The notes under the pieces were generated by a model. That model had not been told where the DNA came from and searched no databases. It saw only the letters and a list, made by a program, of their open reading frames with translations. A stretch of 64,000 nt of DNA, taken from assembly GCA_037953625.1 (NCBI GenBank), contig CM075651.1, positions 110,051,001 to 110,115,000 on the forward strand. Direction: 5' to 3'. The DNA comes from Crotalaria pallida (lineage: Eukaryota; Streptophyta; Magnoliopsida; Fabales; Fabaceae). Shown in pieces: positions 56,300 to 64,000 of this stretch. The translations under genes were made by a program, and so were the position numbers. The number at the start of each line of letters is the position of its first letter. Positions within the stretch are counted from its first letter, which is position 1.

Positions 56300-56764
56300 T
56301 GTCAGCTTGTAGTAGTGTATGGTTTTTGTTTATGAGTCAAGGACGGCAAGACCCTCTGATAACTATGTAACCCAATGTGGGATTTATTTTTATCTTTTTA
56401 TATTGCTATTTTGAGGATAATGGCTTTTATGCCGAAACAATATATGTTGGATCAGTTTATGAATGAAATTAATTTTCCGCAATTATACTATCACATTTTG
56501 GTGAATGAATTTTGGTGATAACGTGACACTTCAGTTTGGAAATTAAGTCAAGAGAAAATGTTTTCATATAATCAAGTTAAGAATGAAATGTTTTGGAAAT
56601 TACTTTGAAAACTAAGTTAAAGCTTTGGAAACTAAGATAGTGTTAGAGCAATATGCAAACCTTTTTCGAATAAAATAAAATGTGAGAAATGTTTTTATAA
56701 ACAAAAAAAAATGACGCAAATTTTTAGTGAAAATTGGGATTCCAAATTGGGGTGTTACATTTAG

Positions 56765-56776
56765 TGGTATCAGAGC
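56765..56776 (+). other. Primer-binding site of element F (initiator tRNA-Met)
   Basis: TGGTATCAGAGC lies five bases after the LTR end. Confidence 0.93.
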
Positions 56777-56985
56777 GATGGTTGTCCTTAGTGGCCTTAA
56801 GCATAGTCTTATATGCTTTCCTTGTGTGACTCTGTTTGGTAGTCTAGCGATGGTTGTCCTTAGTGGCCTTAAGCATAGCCTTATATGCTTTCCTTGTGTG
56901 ACTCTGCGTGGTAGTTATAGAATGGTTACCCTTTCGGCTCGAGCATAGCCTGCTATGCTTACCTTGTATGACCTTTTGCTTGGGC
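56777..56985 (+). repeat. 72-bp tandem repeat in the leader of F
   Basis: Unit 1 (56777-56848) and unit 2 (56849-56919) are nearly identical, with GATGGTTGTCCTTAGTGGCC and AAGCATAG. A third, diverged copy starts near 56921. Each has an inverted word AAGCATAG...CTATGCTT or similar (clearest in the third copy: GCATAGCCTGCTATGC). Confidence 0.85.
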
Positions 56986-57020
56986 TAAGACTTCAATCCT
57001 ACGTATGTAACAGAAACAAG

Positions 57021-58460
57021 ATGGCACACCGACAAGCAAATGAGGAACCCATGAACGCCCAACAGCAAGCTGCTATTTTGGCTCAAACAGTTACGGTCTT
57101 GGCAGGAGTGAGAGATAACATGAACCTTATGAACCAACAACTTCAACAGAATCAGAATGCGAATGCTAGTGGACAAGGAATCAGAGGTCTTGATGAGTTC
57201 TGCCGTAGAAATCCAAAAGAGTTTGCTGGAGGATATGCATCGGAAGAGGCTGAGGCTTGGATAGCAAGTTTGGAAAAGATATTCGGGGGAATGGTGCAGT
57301 GCACGGATGAACAAAAGGTTGCCTATGCTGGATATATGATGGTAGGAGAAGCAGCCGATTGGTGGCGTAATGAGAGGCAAGCCTTAGCTGGAGAAGCTGG
57401 GGTGATAACTTGGAACCAATTCAAGGATAGGCTTTTAGTGAAGTATTTCCCGGAGCATCTGAAGACAGCCAAGGAAATGGAATTCCTGAGATTAGAACAA
57501 GGTAGCATGAGTGTAGGTGATTATGCTGCCAAATTTGAGAACTTGGCGAGGTTTATGCCCTACTATGGAGAAGCTGGAAATGAGAGGTCGAAGTGTGCGA
57601 AGTTCTTGGATGGTTTGAAGCCGGAGATTAAGCAAGCCCTGGCGCCATTGGAGATACATGTGTTCACAACCTTGGTGAATAAGGGAAGTATCGTGGAAAG
57701 TGGTCTGAAGTCAAGGAACTCGGCAGGGAAATCAGCTGCACAAGCTTCAAGTGGTGGTCCTATAAGACACTCTTCGGGAAGTGGAAACCAACATAGTGGG
57801 ACTTGGCATCAAGGTCCTTATGGACAGAGAAACAATAGGTCTGGAGGGTCGAGGTTTCACGATGGTTTTAACAGGAATCATCCTCGGAACAACAATCAAA
57901 ACCGTAGCAACAACAGGAATCTTCACAACAATCGTGGTGGGAATCGTGAGAACAACCACAACAATAACAATGGAGGAAACAGGAACAATGGTGGAGGACA
58001 AGGGAATGCACCCCCGCTTTGCAACAAGTGCAACAAGAACCATTTTGGACCAAATTGCCCTTGGAACAATCCCAACTGCTTCAATTGCAACAAGCCGGGA
58101 CACATATCAAGGAACTTCCTGGAACCCAAGCGAGAAGTCAATGCGGTGAATGTGGCTAGACCCCGTGGGCAAGGAAGAGTTTTCTCGATGAGTGGAGCAG
58201 AAGTTGCTAACAACGCTAATTTGATCCAAGGTAGGTGTTTCATTCGTAAGATACCTTTAAATGTGTTGTATGATTCGGGTGCTACGCATTCGTTTATTGC
58301 TCGTGATGTGGTTGATAGGTTAAGTTTGCCAGTAAATATTATGCCTTTTGATTTAATTGTGTCTACCCCTACCAGTGATCCGGTCATGGTATCGACCTGT
58401 GTTCCCAAATGTCCTGTAGGGATAGAAAATAAAGAATACTTAATAGACTTAATTGTTTAA
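57021..58460 (+). pseudogene. gag-pol: gag and protease of element F
   Basis: The start is ATG 57021 (MAHRQANEE), the first ATG after the leader repeats that gives a gag-like N-terminus; the open frame begins upstream at 56955. The Retrotrans_gag region follows (EFCRRNPKEFAGGY, ADWWRNERQAL, FKDRLLVKYFPEHLKTAKEMEF, GSMSVGDYAAKFENL), then an Asn/Gly/Arg-rich linker. The zinc knuckle CFNCNKPGHISRNF ends in Phe where Cys should be, so zinc binding is probably lost. The protease (LYDSGATHSFI) has its catalytic Asp. The frame ends at TAA 58458-58460 within pol. A further stop (TGA for Trp in GMD-Trp, near 58498) follows. Confidence 0.9.
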
Positions 58461-59751
58461 CCCCTTACCCAACTCGACATAATTTTGGGCATGGATTGAT
58501 TAACTGCTAATCATGTTCTCTTAAATTGTGCCGAAAAGACTCTTATTTTTAATAACTTAAGACCTAGTGTACCCCAAACCTTAGAACCCGAGCACGTAAC
58601 TTCCAATCAAATCAAAGCTTCATGGGAAGATGGAGCCATGATATACATGTTTCTCGCTTCTTTGGACATCAAGGAGGAAAGAAAGCTGGAGGAGCTACCT
58701 GTTGTCAAGGATTTTCCTGAAGTTTTCCCTGAGGAAATCCCTGGATTGCCTCCCGTGCGAGAAGTGGAGTTCGGAATCGACTTGATCCCTGGAACGACAC
58801 CGATTTCGAAAGCACCTTATCGTATGGCCCCGATGGAGTTGGTAGAATTAAAGAAGCAATTGGAAGAGTTATTGGAGAAGCAGTTCATTAGACCAAGCGT
58901 CTCACCATGAGGAGCACCTGTTTTGTTCGTTAAAAAGAAAGATGGGAGTATGAGGTTGTGCACCGACTATCGTCAGTTGAACAAAATGACAATCAAGAAT
59001 AGGTACCCGTTGTCAAAATGACAATCCCTGGATTTGATTTGACGGAAATTCGAAGCTTTCTTGGACTTGCTGGTTATTACCGAAGGTTCATAGAAGGATT
59101 TTCTCGATTGTCATTGCCATTGAATAAATTAACAAGAAAAGGACAAACGTTTGTTTGGACGGAGAAGTGTGAGGAGTGCTTCCAAGAACTAAAAAGGAGA
59201 TTGACATCTGCCCCGGTGTTAGTCTTACCCGATCTGACAAAGACTTTCTGCGTGTACTGCAATGTGTCGAAGCAAGGTTTAGGATGTGTACTAATGCAAG
59301 ATGGCCAAGTGGTGGCGTATGCTTCGAGACAGTTGAAGATCCATGAACAGAATTACCCTACTCACGATCTGGAACTAGCAGTAGTGGTGTTTGCGTTGAA
59401 AATTTGGAGGCATTATTTGTATGGAGTAAGGATAAAAGTGTTCAGCGATCACAAGAGCTTGAAGTACCTGTTCGAACAGAAGGAGCTGAATATGAGGAAA
59501 AGAAGGTGGATAGAGTTCTTAAAAGACTATGACTTCGAAGTACAGTACCATCCTGGAAAGGCGAACGTTGTAGCCGATGCGTTAAGTAGGAAATCCCTTC
59601 ATGTATCTGCTTTGATGATAAAAGAACTGGAGCTAATTGAGAAGTTTAGGGATCTGAATATGGCAGTAGAGTTCAACCCAAGGAGTATGATACTGGGAAC
59701 TTTGAAGGTAAACAATGAATTCATGGAGCAAATAAAGGCGTTACAGTTGAC
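58461..59751 (+). pseudogene. pol: pol of element F: RT core deleted, RNase H with altered active site, cut by G
   Basis: Pieces of pol read LPVVKDFPEVFPEEIPGLPP and KKDGSMRLCTDYRQLNKMTI, with a TGA at 58908-58910 for Trp. After NRYPL (59010) the sequence jumps to LTEIRSFLGLAGYYRRF, so the RT palm with its YxDD is missing. The junction carries a 13-base copy (59014-59026) of CAAAATGACAATC found 32 bases upstream (58982-58994). RNase H is read to the end (YASRQLKIHEQNYPTHDLEL, FSDHKSLKYLF, VADALSRK), but its first catalytic position is Asn (VYCNVSKQG) rather than Asp. G interrupts at 59752; integrase is outside the window. Confidence 0.9.
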
Positions 59752-61432
59752 TGTAACATCCCAAATTTAATTCCAAGTATAATCTAGGTTGGGATGGTCT
59801 TAGGGTAGAAGAAATGGAGATATAAGTTAGAATTTAGCCAAAAATACATGTAGAACTAGGTTTAAAACATAGAACCTTAGGAAATTTAAAATAAAAGATT
59901 GGCAACTCTAAACACAAATTCCACGTTGGATGTGAAGATTAGTATGTAGGGAAGCTTGCTTTAAAATTTGAGGAAGATCCAACGGGTAACGAAGAAGTTA
60001 TGGCCTTTCAAAGTCTGGATACTGCAAAATTGTGCAGCTTAATCGCCTCTTAATCGCCTATTAATCGATTAAGCTGCAATTTAATCGATTAAGAGCTGCT
60101 GCTGATGAAAAAAATAAAAGCAAAACACACGCTCTTTCTTTCCCAAATTCGTTTCTCCCTTCCTCTCTCCCCTTGGGTTCCATTCTCCATCATCAAATCC
60201 ACCAAGAACAAGTGGGATTTCTTCATTCCATCAAAAAATCTCTTCCTTCTTCACTTCAAGTAAGTGTTTAATGCCATGTATTTCCTCTTTTCTCTCTCTA
60301 AATTCGTTTTCCCTTTCTCTCTCTTGTCTTCCATGGTGGTTTTCAACTCTAGGCCATGGAAGCTTCACATTTTCTTGAGTTTTGGCAAGAGGCTATGGCA
60401 TAAATGCTAACTCTTTTTGTTATGGCAATTATATTAGGTTCCTCCCTCTTCCTTTGGATTCTAACTCAATTGGTGGCAAGGCTTTCAAGCTTGGAGCAAG
60501 CAAAATCACCTTATCTCTAAGTGTTTGAGGTAAGGGGGTGGCTTTTGCCTTGTTTTAGGGAGTGGGTTCTAATTAGTATATAATGATTTGTTAGGGTTAT
60601 GTGTTAGGGGAGAAAATTAGATTATAAAACCCTAGGTTATTGAATATAAAATTTTAACTAATTAAATATGTATGATGTTGGATGTAAAGACTAGGAAAAA
60701 GGAGACCCAATGATATGAGAATGAATTATTTGATAAATGAAACATAGATAATGATTATGATTTAGTACAAGAGGAATTGGGTAATATGATGGTGAAGTTG
60801 ACATAAATGAATTCTATGATTATTGATTTTAATTGTAAAGCTTTGCATTAAATGATAATTGACTGCTATTGCAAATATGTGTATGTGTTATGGAATAAAT
60901 TAATAAGGGAAGAAACGGGAATGGAAATGATTATATGTGATCTAAAAGTAAAATTATGACAAGATGATAATATGTATGTTTTGGTGGAATATATTTGTAC
61001 ACTAATTGCTAAATGTGCATAAAGGTGGAAATGGGAAACAAATAATTAAATGTAAAATTAAATGTGAAATGATGATGTTAATTATGTGACGAAATGTTTA
61101 AAATGAGTATGTGATGTATGGATAAGGTTGACCACCAAGTGGTAAAATGACTAATAATTATGAGTATAAGGCATGACCAATGAGCATGAGAAAATGTGAT
61201 TAATGGTACTGTGCATGCTTAGTTAATAACATGATGGCTATTTGGAAAGATTTGATGATGGGAATAGAAATTGAATGTGGATATCGTATGAATGAGCAAA
61301 TGTATGTGCTATAATGGTTTGTGTAAGAAGATGAAAGTATGATTTGGCCCCTTATGTGAGGAAATGTGTAATGAATTGTTGATAATGAAAATGATGTTTT
61401 AGTATAACTTATGTGGTGGTATGAGGTACCTT

Positions 61433-61585
61433 CCGATGTGGAGGTGAAGTACCACCAGGCCAAATTGTATGAGGTACCTTCCAATGTGGAGGTGAAGTAC
61501 AATGGTATGAGGTACCTTCCGGTGTGGAGGTGAAGTACCCATAGGCCAAGTGTATGAGGTACCTTCCTGCGTGGAGGTGAAGTAC
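61433..61585 (+). repeat. GAGGTACCTTCC...GGAGGTGAAGTAC tandem array, four units (LTR G)
   Basis: Units begin at 61433, 61471, 61509 and 61556. Each contains GGTACCTTCC and GGAGGTGAAGTAC, so the GTAC and TTC parts can pair as a small hairpin. Confidence 0.92.
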
Positions 61586-61592
61586 GATAGTG

Positions 61593-61947
61593 TGTTGACC
61601 AATGACCTGAGGGACACAAGATGAATAAAATAATTAAGTGTTGACCTCTAACCTGAGGGACACAAAATGAATTAAAATTATTGAGTGTTGACCTCTGACC
61701 TGAGGGACACCGGATGAATTAAAATGAAAGTGTGTGTTGACCTCTGACCTGAGGGGCACGAAAGGAAATAAAATGAGTGGGTGTTGACCTCTGACCTGAG
61801 AGACACCAGATGAATTAAAGTGAATGGGTGTTGACCTCTGACCTGAGGGACACCGGATGAAATGTGTATTGGTGTGTTGACCTCTGACCTGAGAGACACA
61901 CCGTGAATTAAGAAATTGGAGTGTTGACCTCTGACCTGAAGGACACA
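61593..61947 (+). repeat. About 47-bp tandem array, eight units (LTR G)
   Basis: Units begin near 61593, 61638, 61685, 61734, 61781, 61828, 61874 and 61921. Each has GTGTTGACCTCTGACCTGAGG followed by GACAC: GTGT pairs with ACAC and CCTC with GAGG. The minus-strand frame 61634-62193 encodes a repeating SLRSEVNT-type peptide purely because of this array and is not a gene. Confidence 0.93.
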
Positions 61948-62586
61948 TAATTTAAATAAGGGAAAGTATGAGGGCCTCTGTGTTGAGGTGATAAACGTGT
62001 TGAATGAAAATTTGTACATTGGCCTCTGATTTGAGGTGATGTACCGAAATAAAGGAAGTATGTGAAAAGAATAAAAAGTAAAGGAAACGGATGTTGAAAT
62101 GAATAATGAAAATGGATGTTGAAATGAATAATGAAAATGGATATTTGGAATGAATAATGAGTATGGAAATAATGAAATGAGTATGGTGTGCAATATGTGA
62201 ATATATGCTTATTTGCTAATTGTGTTTGAACTAGTGGGTTGTTATGTCTAGTTAGAAACTGCTTTCCATTTCATGTGCAATGCTCACTCCCTTAACATTT
62301 TTCAGGTACGGAGATTGAGTTGGCACAGCCCCCGGCCGAGCAGGAGTACTTTCCCTTACAGGGAGAGTAGGGTTATTAGGGGATTTAGAGGATATTATGA
62401 ACCTAAGCCTCCTACACTATTTTGATGTAAAATTTTTTATAAATATTTTAAGTGAGGCTTAGGATGTTTTGTTTTGAGAAAATTATATGTTTTGATTTTT
62501 AATACTCAAACTTATTATTTTCCGCTGAACTCTGAATATTTGATGCCCTCTGATATATTTGGAGCCCATTGGGCCTTGATATGACT

Positions 62587-62614
62587 TATATATATATATA
62601 TATATATATATATA
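62587..62614. repeat. TA microsatellite in LTR G
   Basis: Alternating T and A for about 28 bases. Confidence 0.9.
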
Positions 62615-62805
62615 ATCTGAAGCCATGCTGGCTATTGGTTGTTTAATTAAAATTGTTTACCACAGGTTGAATTTTGGAATAGTCCGAAAAACAAACAAAA
62701 CTCCGTCTGTTTGACGGTTGATTTTAATATAATAAAAATGAATTTTCAAGTCCGTATTTTATTATAAGGGGGAATTCAGGGTAAAAATCTTAGGTGTTAC
62801 ATTTA

Positions 62806-62817
62806 TGGTATCAGAGC
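62806..62817 (+). other. Primer-binding site of element G (initiator tRNA-Met)
   Basis: TGGTATCAGAGC lies four bases after the LTR end, followed by AGTTTCTCCTCGGCC, close to AGTTTCCCTCGGCC of C. Confidence 0.93.
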
Positions 62818-64000
62818 AGTTTCTCCTCGGCCTTGGAGTTATACAAACTCCAAATGATTACTCACCTAGCGAGTAATTGATGCTCATAGTAATAGTCTAG
62901 GATTATAATAGGATAATTATAGTACTATGTATTTACTTAGTATTTGAGTCTTATTGGTCTGTTCACTCTGGCTAAGCAGCTGATATGGTTGTAGGTAACT
63001 AACGTTTGGCAAGTCCATACGAAGTGCTTTTAAATTCGAAGTTGTGAAGTTAGTTTGCTCTTCTGTTAGCTAAATATTGAACTAGTAATGTTTTAGGATA
63101 GAAGTGTTTAAAACACTTTGGATTTGCCTTTCCAAATACAATCCTGTTCTTATAGAGAACATATGAAAGACCTTATAAGGAATTCTTCAGTTTGAGAATT
63201 CTAGTATCAAGTGACCAATATTATGATGTGATGTTGTTATTTGATGTAATGTAAGTTTAGAATTGATCACTCTAATCCTTGCATTTGTTAAATGATGACA
63301 TTACTGACAAAACCCGATAGTGATGTGTTGTTGGTAGACGTGAGGATGGGATTGATCACCTCAATTCTTGCATCTATCAATAAATGCTATCATTGTAACC
63401 TCTAAAGTGAAAATATACAACCAAAGTAGTGTAGCTAAATGCTAAATCCTAGGATTAGTTAAGAAAACTCTACAGAAATTATTCTTAACCATTATATCCA
63501 CCAAACCGATCTTGAACAATTTGACATTTTCTTCGAATCTTTTTCTCGGTTCTTAGATAACCATTCATAAGAATAGCCGGTTGTGCCAAATTTGTAAAAT
63601 CCCTGCGTTAAGACCAAACAATCTTGATAATTGACCCAGCCAATGGCAAGTTGTCGTACCCTTCACCTTTGGTAGTTGGGAAATCTTAGAACTAATGTGG
63701 ACTTCTTCCTTCTTATTCTTTTTAATCGATTCATGGAAGAAGTTGATTATGGAGCATTTAGTAGGAATTGTGTCTGCTCTAATCAACTAAGCATTAGGGT
63801 GCTTCTTGTTCATGAATGCTTGTGTTTTTGAAAGATTCTAAACCTTACCGGTGCTAGTCAATCCTGGTGAGAAGATAAACTCTAAGGCGTTCTATCCTAC
63901 AAAAATCTTCGCATGCCATGATCCCAGGGTATCTATTATGGGAAAGATTCTAAAACTGTTCTGGAAATGCTAAATATTTCGTGTTTTCCCGTTCCTAGCT
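62818..64000 (+). other. Interior of element G, no gene seen
   Basis: The first 200 bases resemble the leader of C (ACTCACCTAGCGAGTAAT against ACTCACCGAGCGAGTAAT). At 63240-63400 two diverged copies of an ATTGATCAC...TCTTGCAT block occur, as in C after its gag. No gag is found in this 1.2 kb, whereas C begins gag 160 bases after its PBS. G may be a gagless non-autonomous element, or gag may lie beyond the window. A 73-residue minus-strand frame (63565-63786) is not recognised. Confidence 0.6.

Larger units (their letters stand above)
41606..56759 (+). repeat. 5' LTR of element F (about 5.6 kb without J)
   Basis: The pieces are 41606-43831 and 53414-56759, about 5572 bp in total. The first part is AT-rich, with a diverged internal duplication (about 41885-42160 and 42230-42510) and a TATA box at 42846. 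The second part holds a long AT-rich stretch (53414-55000), a block at 55000-55650 with short CCC..AGG-type repeats, a CT microsatellite at 55930-55950 and a 104-residue reading frame (55985-56299). The start is less certain than the end; if it is wrong, the LTR is shorter. Confidence 0.65.
59752..62801 (+). repeat. 5' LTR of element G (3050 bp)
   Basis: It runs TGTAACATCCC...TAGGTGTTACA. It shares with C blocks such as CGTTGGATGTGAAG and AACGAAAAAGTTA-like words near the start, and AAAACTCCGTC...TTTGACGG near the end. Where C has GCCCAGGCG, G has TTAATCGATTAAG palindromes (60045-60095). Splice-like signals are donor TTCAA|GTAAGTG near 60258 with acceptor ATATTAG near 60436, and donor TTTGAG|GTAAGGGG near 60529 with acceptor CATTTTTCAG near 62306. 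The second pair brackets 1.8 kb that includes tandem arrays. Confidence 0.9.
41606..64000 (+). mobile_element. Element F: chromovirus-type Ty3/gypsy with a very long LTR, split by J and G, 3' part outside window
   Basis: F starts TGTGAGACCC at 41606; its 5' LTR ends GGGGTGTTACA at 56759 (with J inside), then PBS, gag, protease and a damaged pol. G interrupts pol at 59752 and runs past the window, so the 3' end of F and its second TSD cannot be seen. The 5' boundary depends on the TG start, on CCAAG being the TSD, and on the loss of similarity to H/E there. The protein order and motifs fit a Del/Tekay-like chromovirus. Confidence 0.8.
59752..64000 (+). mobile_element. Element G: Ty3/gypsy related to C, 5' LTR and start of interior only
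   Basis: G starts TGTAACATCCC at 59752 inside F pol. Bases 59747-59751 (TTGAC) should be the left TSD; the right copy is outside. It has a 3050-bp LTR, an initiator tRNA-Met PBS, and an interior without a gene for the remaining 1.2 kb. LTR ends, splice-like signals and interior motifs resemble C, so the two are sister families. Confidence 0.85.

Noticed and set aside
61593..61947. Eight regularly spaced repeats of about 47 bp that look like a CRISPR array
   Set aside because: Units are tandem and similar along their length, with no unique spacers; they lie in a plant LTR.
61634..62193. Minus-strand frames with repeated SLRSEVNT peptides
   Set aside because: They are translations of the tandem array with no independent coding evidence.

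Overview
The window is plant nuclear DNA made almost entirely of nested LTR retrotransposons. I see no host gene, rRNA, tRNA gene or CRISPR array. The evidence for a plant is the set of lineages: Athila-like Ty3/gypsy elements primed by tRNA-Asp, gypsy elements of chromovirus type primed by initiator tRNA-Met, a Tat-type gypsy element with a second RNase H and an antisense gene, and a SIRE-like Ty1/copia element. The host is an angiosperm, probably a eudicot, and the density of insertions suggests pericentromeric or other repeat-rich heterochromatin. I cannot name the species.

Element boundaries were rebuilt from TG...CA ends and 5-bp target-site duplications (TSDs). The outermost element, K (plus strand, Athila-like), gives the end of a 5' LTR (1-606), a primer-binding site (PBS, 610-627) and a gag gene cut into 706-1038 and 14573-15718. 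A first insertion in that gag is X, an LTR-like sequence (1039-14567, TSD GAAGT). X is itself split by A (1845-14006, minus strand, Athila-like, TSD CATGG), and A carries a solo LTR, H (9416-12812, TSD AACTA). A second insertion in K gag is E, a minus-strand LTR that starts at 15719 and runs past the window.

E is split by C (16146-41002, TSD CCACA), a gag-only element. The 5' LTR of C holds two further insertions: B (16152-24666, plus, same family as A, TSD GTAAC) and D (26893-36031, intact-looking copia, TSD GAAGG). E is split again by F (from 41606), a gypsy element with an unusually long LTR of about 5.6 kb. That LTR holds J (43832-53408, Tat-type, TSD ATATA). F pol is cut by G (59752 to the window end), which shows a 3-kb LTR and the start of its interior.

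Only D keeps an apparently complete coding capacity; its two 1546-bp LTRs look identical and gag and pol are separated by one in-frame TAG. A and B have lost RNase H and most of integrase by different deletions. C keeps only gag. J lacks the capsid part of gag, has an altered RT active site, nonsense codons and a frameshift, and carries an antisense gene with good splice signals. F lost the RT core. Most elements here would depend on enzymes supplied by relatives elsewhere.

The least expected pattern is in the LTRs of C and G, and in part those of H and E. They have matching splice-like signals, and the long intron they imply contains arrays of short inverted repeats that differ in sequence between families but sit in the same place. 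D carries a different palindrome array (core CTCGAG) in its LTRs and 3' spacer.
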